From Martinezella lusitana (GTDB taxonomy: Bacteria; Pseudomonadota; Alphaproteobacteria; Rhizobiales; Rhizobiaceae), in assembly GCF_014207095.1 (NCBI RefSeq), contig NZ_JACHBG010000005.1:372001-436000 (forward strand): a DNA stretch of 64,000 nucleotides, given 5' to 3'. The position numbers were made by a program, and so were the translations under genes. The notes beneath the pieces are model-generated. The model saw only the letters and a list, made by a program, of their open reading frames with translations. It was not told the origin of the DNA and searched no databases. Of the stretch, positions 45,749 through 55,053 are shown piece after piece (within the stretch, counting starts at the first letter, position 1; each line of letters starts with the position of its first letter).

Positions 45749-47359
45749 ATGGAGCAATTCGGCGTCCGTAATCCCGCGACTGAACTGGGATCGATCGGCC
45801 TGGGAGCCGCCGCCAGCGTGCGCTATAACCTCATGGAGGCTCACCTTTATGAGGAGGCGATTCGCCGCCGCGAAGCCGACCTGACGGCCGACGGCGCACT
45901 GAGAGCGATCACCGGCCAGCACACCGGCCGTTCCCCGAAGGACAAGTTCGTCGTGCGCGATGCCACCACCGAAGACCAGATCTGGTGGGACAACAACAAG
46001 CCGATGTCGCCGGAACACTTTGCGCTGCTGCATGAAGACATGCTGGCCCATGCGCGCGGCAAGGACCTGTTCGTTCAGGATCTCATCGGCGGCGCCGACC
46101 ACGAATATGCTCTGACGACACGCGTCATCACCGAATTCGCCTGGCACTCGCTGTTCATCCGCAATCTGCTGATCCGTCCCGAACGCTCGGCGCTGGAAAG
46201 CTTCGTGCCGAAGCTGACGATCATCGACCTGCCGAGCTTCCGGGCTGATCCCGAGCGCTACGGCTGCCGCAGCGAGACGGTCATCGCCTGCGATTTCGTC
46301 AACGGCATCGTTCTGATCGGCGGCACCTCCTATGCTGGCGAAATGAAGAAATCGGTCTTCACGGCGCTGAACTACCTGCTGCCCGAACGCCGCGTCATGC
46401 CGATGCACTGCTCGGCCAATGTCGGCCCGGATGGCGACGCAGCGATCTTCTTCGGCCTGTCCGGCACCGGCAAGACGACGCTTTCGGCCGATCCGACCCG
46501 CACGCTCATCGGCGATGACGAGCATGGCTGGGGTGAAAACGGCATCTTCAATTTCGAAGGCGGCTGCTACGCCAAGACTATCCGTCTGTCGGCCGAAGCC
46601 GAGCCGGAAATCTACGCAACAACGCGCCGTTTCGGCACTGTGCTCGAAAATGTCGTGCTCGACGAGCATGGCCGGCCGGACCTCGACGATGGTTCGCTGA
46701 CGGAGAACACCCGCAGCGCCTATCCGCTGCATTTCATCCCGAACGCTTCGGAATCCGGCATTACCGGCCACCCCGAGACGATCATCATGCTGACGGCCGA
46801 TGCCTTCGGTGTCATGCCGCCGATCGCCAAGCTAACGCCGGATCAGGCGATGTACCACTTCCTGTCGGGTTACACCGCCAAGGTCGCGGGCACGGAAAAG
46901 GGCGTTGTCGAGCCGGAAGCCACGTTCTCGACCTGCTTCGGTGCACCGTTCATGCCGCGTCACCCGGCCGAGTACGGCAATCTGCTGAAGGAACAGATTG
47001 CCCGTCATGGCGCCGGCTGCTGGCTGGTCAACACCGGCTGGACCGGCGGCGCTTACGGCACCGGCCGTCGCATGCCGATCAAGGCGACGCGCGCGCTTCT
47101 GGCCGCAGCCCTGAACGGCGATCTCGACAATGTCGAATTCCGTATCGATCCGAACTTCGGCTTCGCGGTGCCTGTTGCCGTCGAAGGCGTCGAGAGCGCT
47201 ATCCTCGATCCGCGTTCGACGTGGGCCGATGGCGAAGCCTATGATGCGCAGGCCGCGAAGCTGGTGCAGATGTTCGTCACCAACTTTGCCAAGTTCGAGG
47301 CGCATGTGGACGGCAATGTCCGCGACGCGGCGCCGGGAATGCGGGTTGCGGCGGAGTAG
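45749..47359 (+). CDS. pckA: Phosphoenolpyruvate carboxykinase (ATP) PckA
   Basis: PckA turns oxaloacetate into PEP, the first step of gluconeogenesis from C4-dicarboxylates, which rhizobia need on succinate or malate. The P-loop [16 protein letters not shown] is at about 232-247. [17 protein letters not shown] (substrate loop) and GDDEHGW (metal site) also match, as does [13 protein letters not shown]. The ATG at 45749 gives MEQFGVRNP and 536 residues, with AGAGG upstream. The adjacency to chvI is conserved in rhizobia. A terminator follows. Confidence 0.98.
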   Translation: MEQFGVRNPATELGSIGLGAAASVRYNLMEAHLYEEAIRRREADLTADGALRAITGQHTGRSPKDKFVVRDATTEDQIWWDNNKPMSPEHFALLHEDMLAHARGKDLFVQDLIGGADHEYALTTRVITEFAWHSLFIRNLLIRPERSALESFVPKLTIIDLPSFRADPERYGCRSETVIACDFVNGIVLIGGTSYAGEMKKSVFTALNYLLPERRVMPMHCSANVGPDGDAAIFFGLSGTGKTTLSADPTRTLIGDDEHGWGENGIFNFEGGCYAKTIRLSAEAEPEIYATTRRFGTVLENVVLDEHGRPDLDDGSLTENTRSAYPLHFIPNASESGITGHPETIIMLTADAFGVMPPIAKLTPDQAMYHFLSGYTAKVAGTEKGVVEPEATFSTCFGAPFMPRHPAEYGNLLKEQIARHGAGCWLVNTGWTGGAYGTGRRMPIKATRALLAAALNGDLDNVEFRIDPNFGFAVPVAVEGVESAILDPRSTWADGEAYDAQAAKLVQMFVTNFAKFEAHVDGNVRDAAPGMRVAAE

Positions 47360-47387
47360 ACTTTTCGCAACAGCAGTGACTCACGTG

Positions 47388-47416
47388 AAACCCGGCGGTC
47401 ATTCCGCCGGGTTTTT
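47388..47416 (+). terminator. Rho-independent terminator after pckA
   Basis: AAACCCGGCGG (47388-47398) pairs with CCGCCGGGTTT (47404-47414) across TCATT, and the T-run extends to 47416. It starts 28 bases after the stop. Confidence 0.93.
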
Positions 47417-47456
47417 CGTTTCGCCTGATGTTTTCAAGCGCGTTGCAATGTGGAAT

Positions 47457-47522
47457 AGAGCGATTTCAGGAAAAGTGCTCAGCGGTTTTCCGCCCGGAAA
47501 TGCTTGGATTGCCGATAGAGCG
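47457..47522. repeat. RIME-like element, family A, short copy
   Basis: AGAGCGATTTCAGGAAAAGT is followed by GCTCAGCGGTTTTCCGCCCG and GAAATGC, ending in AGAGCG. It corresponds to the first half of the family A copies at 13727 and 25085; the second palindrome is missing. It is upstream of arfB. Confidence 0.72.
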
Positions 47523-47575
47523 GGGAGGCGGCTTCGGCCGGATATCCTTCGACCTCTGCAGTCGCGGAGAAAACC

Positions 47576-48010
47576 ATGGCCAGCGAAGCGCTTTACATCA
47601 ACGACCGGATTACCATCGCCGGCTGGGAGCTGACGGAACAATTCGTCCTGGCAGGCGGCCCCGGCGGTCAGAACGTCAACAAGGTAGCGACGGCAGTCCA
47701 GCTCTTCTTCAACGTCCAGAACTCGCCGTCGTTGACCGATCGAGTGAAGGCGAACGCCACCAGGCTTGCCGGGCGGCGCGTCTCCAAGGACGGCGTCCTG
47801 ATGATCGAGGCCAGCCGTTTCCGCAGCCAGGACCGCAACCGCGAGGATGCGCGTGAGCGATTGAAGGAGCTGATCCTCGAGGCCGCTGCCCCGCCGCCGC
47901 CGCCGCGTAAGAAGACAAAGCCGACCAAGGGCTCTATCGAGCGCCGGCTGAAGGAGAAATCCGGGCGATCGGAAGTGAAGAAGATGCGCGGCAAGGTCGG
48001 TGGCGACTAA
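47576..48010 (+). CDS. arfB: Peptidyl-tRNA hydrolase / release factor ArfB (YaeJ, ICT1 type)
   Basis: ArfB rescues ribosomes stalled at mRNA ends. The catalytic GGQ motif is in VLAGGPGGQNVNKVATAVQL (Gln32). EASRFRSQDRNREDA and a long basic tail (about residues 105-144, KKTKPTKGSIERRLKEKSGR) fit entry into the mRNA channel. The 144-residue length is usual. The proline run PPPPPRKK separates the two parts. The ATG at 47576 follows GGAGAAAACC. Confidence 0.95.
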   Translation: MASEALYINDRITIAGWELTEQFVLAGGPGGQNVNKVATAVQLFFNVQNSPSLTDRVKANATRLAGRRVSKDGVLMIEASRFRSQDRNREDARERLKELILEAAAPPPPPRKKTKPTKGSIERRLKEKSGRSEVKKMRGKVGGD

Positions 48011-48260
48011 GTTTTCGGGCTGCGATTTTGGCTTGGTTGAGCAAAATGGTGGTTGTCAGGCCAGCCATTAACGTACATGTGGAATCGCTAAAATTTTACG
48101 GTCCCACATTTCTTAGCTTTGACCGCTTTCGGCCCCAGGCGGCCTCACTCCCCGTAGACTTCGATGGGCTAATATTTATGCGTTCAGGGCGGCTTACCTT
48201 CGGAGTACGGTTCGCGAACCGTTCTGAGGCAGCCTTATCGCCGTCGCAAAGTTGAGTTTC
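48011..48260. other. Gene-free region with a perfect 16-base palindrome
   Basis: This holds no convincing gene; the frame at 48028-48255 has no recognisable product. ACGGTTCGCGAACCGT (48207-48222) is perfectly self-complementary with no loop, as expected of a dimeric protein site. It lies 38 bases beyond the MarR stop, so it is not obviously a promoter element for a neighbouring gene. Confidence 0.5.
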
Positions 48261-48737
48261 TCAACGGTTCGTCGGTTCCTGTGCTTTGGTCGACAGCTGC
48301 TTCAACACATCTACGAAGTCATCGAAGCGCTCCTTGCCAACCTCTTTGGACCATTGTTCATGCAACTGCCGAAGACATCCGAAAATGGCTGCGACGACTT
48401 CATGCCCCCGTGGCGTTAGATAGACCAGTCGGCGATCGCTGTCGTCGGCTGCGCGCCGCTCGACATAGCCCAGGTCTTCAAGCTGGCTAAGTAGATAATT
48501 CACGGCTTGTCGCGACATCCGCTTCTGACGCGCGAGCTCGGACGGTCTCGTGCCATCCGGCAGCGGAAACGAGAACACCGCAAAATGCGCCTCCTGGAAG
48601 TCAGCAAACCCCGCCTCGTGGATGGCTTGCAGCATGCGGTCTCGCACATGCTGCCAGACAACGCGCAGCAGCGCACCGAAGAACGGCGGGCCGGGCAACG
48701 CGTCGGGAATGGAATTCGGGAGCAATGGGATTGACAT
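48261..48737 (-). CDS. MarR-family transcriptional regulator
   Basis: A 158-residue MarR repressor-type protein. The winged helix-turn-helix shows RPSELARQKRMSRQAVNYLL (about residues 63-82), then QLEDLGYVERRAADDSDRRL and VYLTPRGHEVVAAI (wing). It diverges from the cupin gene, with two matching palindromes in the 58-base gap, so it most likely represses both. No Shine-Dalgarno is visible before the ATG (TTTACATATATG), so translation may be leaderless. The ligand is unknown. Confidence 0.92.
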   Translation of the reverse strand: MSIPLLPNSIPDALPGPPFFGALLRVVWQHVRDRMLQAIHEAGFADFQEAHFAVFSFPLPDGTRPSELARQKRMSRQAVNYLLSQLEDLGYVERRAADDSDRRLVYLTPRGHEVVAAIFGCLRQLHEQWSKEVGKERFDDFVDVLKQLSTKAQEPTNR

Positions 48738-48741
48738 ATAT

Positions 48742-48780
48742 GTAAAGTCACTTTACTTGTTGATGTAAAGTTACTTTACA
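48742..48780. promoter_or_regulatory. Double palindromic operator between MarR and cupin genes
   Basis: GTAAAGTCACTTTAC (48742-48756) and TGTAAAGTTACTTTACA (48764-48780) are two near-identical palindromes. Their centres are 23 bases apart, about two helix turns. They fill the divergent promoter region between the MarR start (48737) and the cupin Shine-Dalgarno (about 48783). Position and symmetry indicate the binding sites of the adjacent MarR protein. Confidence 0.88.
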
Positions 48781-48795
48781 TTGAGGAGGCCTCAT

Positions 48796-49215
48796 ATGGA
48801 AGCGGTACGAAACGACATTGTGCGGATCGGGCAACTCGAACTGCGCTTTCTCATCAGTGAAGTCGGCGCGACGGTGTTCGAATTCACAGTGCCATCTCGG
48901 GCGCGCGTCCCCGCTCCACATCATCATCGGGATGCCGACGAATTCCTCTACGGCCTCGAAGGCACGCTCACTGTCCTCGTCGATGGGCTAACCCACGAGA
49001 TTCGCGCCGGCGACGCCATATTCATTCCGCGAGGGTCGGTACACCATCATGAGAACTTGCATGATGGCACAGCCAAGGTCTTGGCGACCATCACGCCGGG
49101 TACAATTGGACGGCGTTATTTCGAAGAAATTGCCGAGGCGGTGAACGTGCCCGGCAAACCGGATCTCGCTAAGGTCAATGAGATCATGCTCCGCCACGGA
49201 CTGGTCCCAGTCTGA
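48796..49215 (+). CDS. Cupin domain protein, probable target of the divergent MarR regulator
   Basis: A single-domain cupin of about 139 residues. Motif 1 is PAPHHHRDADEFLYGLEG (metal ligands His42-44 region, Glu49). Motif 2 is AGDAIFIPRGSVHHHENL. The start is the ATG at 48796, with GAGGAGG seven bases upstream; a TTG at 48781 lies before that Shine-Dalgarno. Cupins of this size include dioxygenases, isomerases and sugar-binding proteins, so the reaction cannot be set. Control by the MarR neighbour suggests response to an aromatic or oxidant signal, which is inference. Confidence 0.9.
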   Translation: MEAVRNDIVRIGQLELRFLISEVGATVFEFTVPSRARVPAPHHHRDADEFLYGLEGTLTVLVDGLTHEIRAGDAIFIPRGSVHHHENLHDGTAKVLATITPGTIGRRYFEEIAEAVNVPGKPDLAKVNEIMLRHGLVPV

Positions 49216-49462
49216 TCAGCTCACCGTGGTGGGCCTTACATAATTGCGCAATTTTTCGTGCTTGGCGACTATCCGAAGTACAGGACGTCTTGGAGAGGAC
49301 GTCGAAGCCGCGTTGGGTCTTCCAAAAAAACCTCTGGCGCAGACACTACCCCCGACAACCGGCGTTGTAAGGGGTATTGCTAACGATGATTCAAACGATT
49401 CCACACTTAAGTTAGTGGCTGGGGCTGTCAGGCGGGTTTTGCCTTGCGGCAGCTCTGTGCTC
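49216..49462. other. Gene-free stretch before repeat and alkB
   Basis: About 250 bases after the cupin stop. A plus-strand frame 49244-49600 and a minus-strand frame 49216-49923 cross it, but both run through the repeat at 49463 and match nothing I recognise. I cannot say whether it is a decayed gene. Confidence 0.4.
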
Positions 49463-49606
49463 AGCCCCTCATCTAGCCTTGTCCTCGCGATGCGGGGAGA
49501 AAGGACGACCGAGCGAGACAGTAAAGTTCCCACTTGCAGTAAGCTGGCGTCGGCTAAGATAAGCTCCCTCTCCCCGCCAGCGGAGAGAGAGCTGGGGTGA
49601 GGGGCC
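49463..49606. repeat. Dispersed CCTC/GAGG-rich repeat, copy 2
   Basis: AGCCCCTCATCTAGCC opens and GAGCTGGGGTGAGGGGCC closes the element, as in the copy at 21087-21225. The centre has CTCCCTCTCCCCGCC and GCGGAGAGAGAG. The ends match the first copy; the middle has diverged. Confidence 0.75.
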
Positions 49607-49665
49607 AAGCACAGAGGCGTTGGCATCGGCATATTCACCTGGCCGGCAACATCAGGAAAACACAA

Positions 49666-50274
49666 ATGCTGCTTCCGAACGGAATTCGCCACCTGCCCGG
49701 ATATCTCGATCGCCCTGCACAGGAGGCGCTCGTCGAGGCCGTTCGCGCCATCGTGACGGAGGCGCCGCTGTTCACGCCGGTCATGCCCGGCACGGGCAAG
49801 GAAATGTCGGTACGCATGACCAATTGCGGCGAGCTCGGCTGGGTCACGGACAAGCAGCGCGGCTATCGCTATCAGCCAACTCATCCCGTCACCAACAGAC
49901 CTTGGCCGGCCCTGCCGCCGCAACTGCTCGATCTCTGGAGAGATATAGCAGGTTATGAAAATCCGCCGCAGGCCTGTCTTGTGAATTTCTATGCCGACGA
50001 CGCCCGCATGGGCCTACATCAGGATAAGGACGAGCAGGATCTCAATGCGCCCGTGTTGTCGATTTCGCTCGGCAACACCTGCCTTTTTCGGGTTGGCGGT
50101 CTCAACCGCAATGATCGCACGCTGTCCCTCAAGCTCACGAGCGGCGACATCATCGTCCTCGGTGGCGAAGGCAGACTCTGCTTCCACGGCGTCGACCGCA
50201 TCTATCCGACGACATCGACATTGCTGAAGAACGGCGGCCGGATAAACCTGACCTTAAGACGGGTAACTTCATAA
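49666..50274 (+). CDS. AlkB-like Fe(II)/2-oxoglutarate-dependent dioxygenase
   Basis: AlkB proteins remove alkyl groups from DNA or RNA bases by oxidation. The iron ligands are in GLHQDKDEQDL (His118, Asp120), with a later His in CFHGVDRIYP. The 2-oxoglutarate arginines are in RINLTLRR. The nucleotide-recognition region has WVTDKQRGYRYQPTHPVTN. Length 202 from the ATG at 49666 (MLLPNGIRHLPGYL). It is close to E. coli AlkB; no Ada regulator is nearby. Confidence 0.92.
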   Translation: MLLPNGIRHLPGYLDRPAQEALVEAVRAIVTEAPLFTPVMPGTGKEMSVRMTNCGELGWVTDKQRGYRYQPTHPVTNRPWPALPPQLLDLWRDIAGYENPPQACLVNFYADDARMGLHQDKDEQDLNAPVLSISLGNTCLFRVGGLNRNDRTLSLKLTSGDIIVLGGEGRLCFHGVDRIYPTTSTLLKNGGRINLTLRRVTS

Positions 50275-50314
50275 ATGGATCAATAGACCGGAGCCGGGGA
50301 CGTTAGGGACCATC

Positions 50315-51529
50315 GTGGCAAGACCGAGGGCGGAACAGTTTTTTGCGGCTTTGATCGGTGCCTTGGGACTGGCATGCGGCCTCTATCTCCTAAAGTGTCT
50401 GTGGACCCTGACACCGGATGGATTCTCTAGCCTTTCCGACCGATTGCCCTATTGGGATTTCACCAATCTCTGGGGTGGCACGCTGATGGCCGAGAAGGGA
50501 AACGTCGCTTATCTGTTCGATGCCGAGGCGTATCGGCGGGAACTTCGACTGATCCTGTCGCCCCTGCTGCCCGACCAGGAATGGAGCTATCCGCCCTCTA
50601 TGCTGCTGATCGGTATTCCCTTGGCGAGGTTGCCGATTTTCGCCGCATACGCTGTCTGGACTTCGGGGACGCTCCTCCTGCTGTTCTTGGCGACAAAGCC
50701 ACTCGATCTGGCTTGGTGGCTGCGTATTCTTCTCATTGCCTCGCCGGCGGCCATCCTAAACGTCATCTTCGGACAAAATGGCGCCTTGACCACGGCCCTG
50801 CTGCTATCCGGATTGCTTCTTGCTCCGAGCCGACCAATCATTGCAGGCATCTTGTTTGGTCTGCTGACGGTCAAGCCGCAATTGGGTGTGCTGGTGCCCT
50901 TTTGTCTGCTTGCCAGCGGCAACTACCGTGCCATTCTCTCCGCTGCTGCAACGGCGGTTTTTCTAGTGGTCACGACAGGTCTCTTGTTCGGTTTCGAGGT
51001 CTGGTGGTTGTTCGTGACAGAGACGAGGCCGCTGATGACGGCGATCCTGGAAGCCCCGTTTCCACAGGGCTATCAGATGAATGCGGCGACAATCTTCATG
51101 CTGGCGCGGTCATTCGGACTAGGCCTTGCCGCATCCTATTCGTTTCAGCTGATCGCTTCCATGGCGGCCATTGTTGCGACTATATGGCTCTGGCGCGGCA
51201 AGATGGGCGTCGATCACGGCAGCAGGGTCTGCCTGACGGCCACCTTGGCGCTCGTCGCCATGCCTTATGGTTACATCTACGACACAATTCCTCTGAGTGT
51301 CGCCATTCTATATTTTTTCGTCAATTCTCGGGGATTGCTGCCCTTACTCGGCTTCGCCTGGCTCTACCCCGTGTTCAATCAGCAGATTGCGTCATCGATC
51401 ATGCCGCTCGGAGCTCTGTTCCCGGCCGGTTTGGCGGTGTGCATGCTCATTTGCATCCAACGCAATGGAGCATCGCCGGAAACCGGCGCGGCGGATGCAA
51501 TCGCGGACGCCTCAGTCAAAGCTTCCTGA
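50315..51529 (+). CDS. DUF2029/GT87-type multi-spanning membrane glycosyltransferase-like protein
   Basis: A 404-residue protein with about ten hydrophobic segments. The first loop carries [31 protein letters not shown], where the acidic DFTNLW fits the GT-C fold catalytic position. [36 protein letters not shown] and [19 protein letters not shown] are typical of the GT87 (DUF2029) family, which in actinobacteria transfers mannose from polyprenyl phosphate. Donor and acceptor here are unknown. It starts at GTG 50315. It overlaps the 3' end of coaA tail-to-tail by 14 bases. Confidence 0.85.
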   Translation: MARPRAEQFFAALIGALGLACGLYLLKCLWTLTPDGFSSLSDRLPYWDFTNLWGGTLMAEKGNVAYLFDAEAYRRELRLILSPLLPDQEWSYPPSMLLIGIPLARLPIFAAYAVWTSGTLLLLFLATKPLDLAWWLRILLIASPAAILNVIFGQNGALTTALLLSGLLLAPSRPIIAGILFGLLTVKPQLGVLVPFCLLASGNYRAILSAAATAVFLVVTTGLLFGFEVWWLFVTETRPLMTAILEAPFPQGYQMNAATIFMLARSFGLGLAASYSFQLIASMAAIVATIWLWRGKMGVDHGSRVCLTATLALVAMPYGYIYDTIPLSVAILYFFVNSRGLLPLLGFAWLYPVFNQQIASSIMPLGALFPAGLAVCMLICIQRNGASPETGAADAIADASVKAS

Positions 51530-52511
51530 GCGCAACCTGCTCGATCAGATGGTTCTTGCCCTTCTGCAGGATGAGATCGGCACGCGGCCGCGTCGGCAGG
51601 ATGTTCTGGCGCAGGTTCTTGAGGTTGATGTTCTTCCAAAGCCCTTCGGCGATCGTCAGCGCTTCCTCTTCGCTGATCGAGGCATAGCGATGGAAGAAGG
51701 AGTGGGGGTCGCGAAAGGCGGTTTCGCGCAGCTTCATGAAGCGGGCGACATACCAGTTGTGGATCAGATCCTCGTCGGCGTCGATGTAGATCGAGAAGTC
51801 GAAGAAGTCCGAGACCATCGGCACGATCTTGCCGTCGGCGGGCAGATGCCGCGATTGCAGCACGTTGATGCCCTCGAAGATCAGGATATCCGGGCGGTCG
51901 ACCGTCTTGAACTCGTTCGGCAGCACGTCATAGACGAGATGCGAGTAGGAGGGCGCTTGCACATTCGGCTGGCCGGCCTTGATCGCCGAAAGGAAGCGTA
52001 GCAGCGCTGCCGTATCGTAGCTTTCCGGAAAGCCCTTGCGCTGCATCAGGTTGCGGCGCTGCAGCTCGGCGTTCGGATAAAGAAAGCCGTCTGTCGTGAC
52101 CAGATCGACCTTCGGGCTTGACGGCCAGCGCCCCATCAATTCCTTCAGGACGCGGGCGGTGGTGGATTTGCCGACGGCGACAGAGCCGGCGATGCCGATG
52201 ACGAACGGCGTTTTGGCGACATCGGAGAGGCTGAGGAAGCGGTTGCGTTGCTCGAAGAGGATCTGCGAGGATTCAACATGCGAGGACAGTAGGCGCGACA
52301 GCGACAGATAGATACGCCGGACCTCATTGAGGTCGATCGGGTCGCCCATTGAGCGCAGCCGCGTCACTTCGTCTGCGGTCAATGTCAGCGGCGTATCCGC
52401 CCGGAATTTTGCCCATTCCTCCGAGGAAAAGAAAAAATAGGGCGAATAGGCTTTCGCCTGGAAGATATCGAGCGTCTCGGGTGCAGGCTGGGTCTTGGTC
52501 GCTGAGGTCAT
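51516..52511 (-). CDS. coaA: Pantothenate kinase CoaA (type I)
   Basis: CoaA phosphorylates pantothenate, the first and rate-setting step to coenzyme A. The P-loop [17 protein letters not shown] is at about residues 105-121. [11 protein letters not shown] and [13 protein letters not shown] follow, with [12 protein letters not shown] and [13 protein letters not shown] near the end. Its 331 residues are normal. It begins six bases after hisE and is the last gene of the histidine cluster. The stop overlaps the convergent GT87 gene. Confidence 0.97.
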   Translation of the reverse strand: MTSATKTQPAPETLDIFQAKAYSPYFFFSSEEWAKFRADTPLTLTADEVTRLRSMGDPIDLNEVRRIYLSLSRLLSSHVESSQILFEQRNRFLSLSDVAKTPFVIGIAGSVAVGKSTTARVLKELMGRWPSSPKVDLVTTDGFLYPNAELQRRNLMQRKGFPESYDTAALLRFLSAIKAGQPNVQAPSYSHLVYDVLPNEFKTVDRPDILIFEGINVLQSRHLPADGKIVPMVSDFFDFSIYIDADEDLIHNWYVARFMKLRETAFRDPHSFFHRYASISEEEALTIAEGLWKNINLKNLRQNILPTRPRADLILQKGKNHLIEQVALRKL

Positions 52512-52517
52512 GACTTT

Positions 52518-52832
52518 TTACCGGCTCGCCTTCTCTTGAAGGCCGGATTGGGCGGTGCGCCTTTCGAGCTCGCCCATGACATTCTGCAACGGAATGCCTG
52601 CAATCTTCAATACGACCAAAAGGTGGTACAGCACGTCGGCAGCCTCATAGGTGAGGTTGTCGCGATCGTTGGTGACGGCCGCCATCACGGCCTCGATCGC
52701 CTCTTCGCCCAGCTTCTTGGCGGCTTTCGGCTGGCCGGCCGCAACAAGCTTGGCGGTCCAGGATTCGTCGGGCGATGCCTTGGAGCGTTCCTCTACGATT
52801 TTTTCGAGGTCCGAAAGGGTAAATCCGCTCAT
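52518..52832 (-). CDS. hisE: Phosphoribosyl-ATP pyrophosphatase HisE
   Basis: HisE hydrolyses phosphoribosyl-ATP to phosphoribosyl-AMP in histidine synthesis. The MazG-like fold shows [22 protein letters not shown] and [27 protein letters not shown], with the metal-binding EExxE and ExxD acids. Length 104. It stands alone, not fused to HisI. It lies 14 bases after hisF. Confidence 0.96.
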   Translation of the reverse strand: MSGFTLSDLEKIVEERSKASPDESWTAKLVAAGQPKAAKKLGEEAIEAVMAAVTNDRDNLTYEAADVLYHLLVVLKIAGIPLQNVMGELERRTAQSGLQEKASR

Positions 52833-52846
52833 CGCTACGCTGTCTC

Positions 52847-53635
52847 CTAATCCAGCCGCATGGGAATGCCGCGCTCGGCCATATAGCGCTTTGCCTCGCC
52901 TACCGAATAGGTGCCGAAGTGGAAGATCGAGGCGGCCAGAACCGCCGTGGCATGGCCTTCCTTGACGCCGGCGACGAGATCATCGAGATCGCCGACGCCG
53001 CCGGATGCGATGACGGGAACGCGCACCGCATCGGCGATCGCCCGCGTCAGCTCCAGATCGTAGCCGACCTTGGTGCCGTCGCGATCCATGGACGTGACGA
53101 GCAACTCGCCGGCGCCGCGCTCGACCATCTTGCGGGCAAAATCGACGGCGTCGATGCCGGTCGCGTTGCGGCCGCCATGGGTATAAATCTCCCAGGCGCT
53201 CATATTGTCGCCGCCGAGTGCCTCGGTGCGCCGCCGCTTCGCGTCGATGGAAACGACGATGCACTGGTTGCCGAATTTATCGGCCGCTTCGGCCACGAAA
53301 TCCGGGTTATTCACCGCCGCCGAATTGATCGAGACCTTGTCGGCGCCGCAGAGCAGCAGCTTGCGGATATCGGCGATAGCGCGCACGCCGCCGCCGACCG
53401 TTACCGGCATGAAGCATTGCTCCGCGGTGCGGGCCACCACGTCGAAGATAGTATCGCGATTGTCGGAAGAGGCGGTGATGTCGAGGAAGCAGAGTTCGTC
53501 GGCTCCGGCGGTATCATAGGCTTTCGCTGCTTCGACTGGATCGCCGGCATCGACGAGATTTACGAAGTTGACGCCCTTGACGACGCGGCCGTCCTTGACG
53601 TCGAGGCAGGGGATGACGCGGGCTTTCAGGGTCAT
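52847..53635 (-). CDS. hisF: Imidazole glycerol phosphate synthase cyclase subunit HisF
   Basis: HisF is the barrel subunit that closes the imidazole ring with ammonia from HisH. It begins [20 protein letters not shown] (catalytic Asp12). [27 protein letters not shown] (second catalytic aspartate) and [16 protein letters not shown] complete it. Length 262. It overlaps the hisA stop by four bases. Confidence 0.98.
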   Translation of the reverse strand: MTLKARVIPCLDVKDGRVVKGVNFVNLVDAGDPVEAAKAYDTAGADELCFLDITASSDNRDTIFDVVARTAEQCFMPVTVGGGVRAIADIRKLLLCGADKVSINSAAVNNPDFVAEAADKFGNQCIVVSIDAKRRRTEALGGDNMSAWEIYTHGGRNATGIDAVDFARKMVERGAGELLVTSMDRDGTKVGYDLELTRAIADAVRVPVIASGGVGDLDDLVAGVKEGHATAVLAASIFHFGTYSVGEAKRYMAERGIPMRLD

Positions 53636-54375
53636 TGCGCTGCCTCCTTGGCCTGCTTGATCAGCGCCAGTGCTTCCTTCGGGTCGATGCGGCCATCATA
53701 AAGCGCGCGGCCGGAAATCGCACCTTCCAGTTTGCGGGCATCCGGCTGGATCATGCGGCGGATATCGTCAAGCGAGGCTAGCCCGCCGGAGGCGATGACG
53801 GGGATGGAAACGGCATCGGCCAGTTCCAGCGTCGAGGCCCAGTTGATGCCAGTCAGAATGCCGTCGCGGTCGATATCGGTATAGATGATCGCGGCAACGC
53901 CGGCACCTTCGAATTTCTTGGCAAGCTCGATCACGCCAAGCTCGGAAGCCTCCGCCCAGCCCTCGACCGCCACCTTGCCGCCCTTGGCGTCGATGCCGAC
54001 GGCGACGTGGCCCGGAAATCTCCGGCAGGCTTCGATGACCAGCGCCGGATCGCGCACAGCGACGGTGCCGAGGATGACGCGGGTAAGCCCGCGCGACAGC
54101 CAGTTTTCGATGTGGTCGAGCGTGCGGATGCCGCCGCCGAGCTGCACGGGGTTTTTGGTCGCCTTGAGAATGGCGTCGACGGCAGCGCCGTTCACGGTCT
54201 CGCCGGCAAAGGCGCCGTTGAGATCGACGACATGCAGCCACTCGAAGCCCTGGTCTTCAAAGGCTTTTGCCTGTGCGCCGGGATCGGGATTGTAGACCGT
54301 CGCCTGCTCCATGTCGCCGAGCTTGAGGCGCACGCATTGGCCGTCTTTTAGGTCGATAGCGGGAAAAAGAATCAT
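53632..54375 (-). CDS. hisA: ProFAR isomerase HisA
   Basis: HisA isomerises ProFAR to PRFAR. It begins [18 protein letters not shown] (catalytic Asp8). [45 protein letters not shown] and [13 protein letters not shown] follow. Length 247 from the ATG at 54375. A longer frame to 54438 overlaps hisH and is not family-like. It is 25 bases after hisH. Confidence 0.97.
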   Translation of the reverse strand: MILFPAIDLKDGQCVRLKLGDMEQATVYNPDPGAQAKAFEDQGFEWLHVVDLNGAFAGETVNGAAVDAILKATKNPVQLGGGIRTLDHIENWLSRGLTRVILGTVAVRDPALVIEACRRFPGHVAVGIDAKGGKVAVEGWAEASELGVIELAKKFEGAGVAAIIYTDIDRDGILTGINWASTLELADAVSIPVIASGGLASLDDIRRMIQPDARKLEGAISGRALYDGRIDPKEALALIKQAKEAAQ

Positions 54376-54400
54376 GGTGTCTGTCCTTAGAGCGCGAGCC

Positions 54401-55051
54401 TTATGGCTTCCAGCGCAGGAAATTGGCGATGAGGGCAAGGCCGAGCTTCTGGCTCTTTTCCGGATGGAACTGCGCGCCCGCTATGTTGTCTCGTCCGACG
54501 AAGGCGGTCATCGACCCGCCATAGCTCGTCGTCGCGATCACGTCCTCGCCATGTTCGGCCGCCAGATGGTAGGAATGGACGAAATAGGCGTGCAAGCCGT
54601 CAGGCCCCGTCGCGATCCCGTCGAACAGGGCATGCGGATGGCGCAGGTCCAGCGTATTCCAGCCGATCTGCGGGATCTTCAGGCTGGGATCGCTCGGCGT
54701 CATCTCTTTGACGTCGCCCTTGATCCAGCCGAAGCCTTTCGTGATCGTCTTTTCCAGCCCACGCGACGACATCAGCTGCATGCCGACGCAGATGCCGAGG
54801 AAGGGACGGGCCTTGTGCTCGACGACGTCGATAACGGCTTCCGCCATGCCGGGCACGGCATCGAGGCCGCGGCGGCAATCGGCATAGGCGCCGACACCGG
54901 GGAGCACGATGCGATCTGCCGTGGCGACGCGCTCGGCGTCATCGGTCAGGTCGATCGCTGCGTCGATGTCGGCCTCGCGGGCGGCCCGCTCGAAAGCCTT
55001 CGTCGCCGAGCGCAAATTGCCGGAACCATAGTCGATAATCGCGACGCGCAT
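54401..55051 (-). CDS. hisH: Imidazole glycerol phosphate synthase glutaminase subunit HisH
   Basis: HisH hydrolyses glutamine and channels ammonia to HisF. The class I glutaminase nucleophile is in [16 protein letters not shown]. The His-Glu pair is in [13 protein letters not shown]. The start [15 protein letters not shown] is typical. Length 216. It lies two bases after the DUF2628 gene. Confidence 0.98.
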   Translation of the reverse strand: MRVAIIDYGSGNLRSATKAFERAAREADIDAAIDLTDDAERVATADRIVLPGVGAYADCRRGLDAVPGMAEAVIDVVEHKARPFLGICVGMQLMSSRGLEKTITKGFGWIKGDVKEMTPSDPSLKIPQIGWNTLDLRHPHALFDGIATGPDGLHAYFVHSYHLAAEHGEDVIATTSYGGSMTAFVGRDNIAGAQFHPEKSQKLGLALIANFLRWKP

Positions 55052-55053
55052 GG

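Noticed and set aside
48028..48255. Possible small gene between arfB and marR
   Set aside because: No Shine-Dalgarno, no similarity and no codon pattern like its neighbours.
49216..49923. 235-codon minus-strand frame across the repeat and alkB
   Set aside because: Half of it is antisense to the well-supported alkB-like gene and the rest passes through a dispersed repeat.
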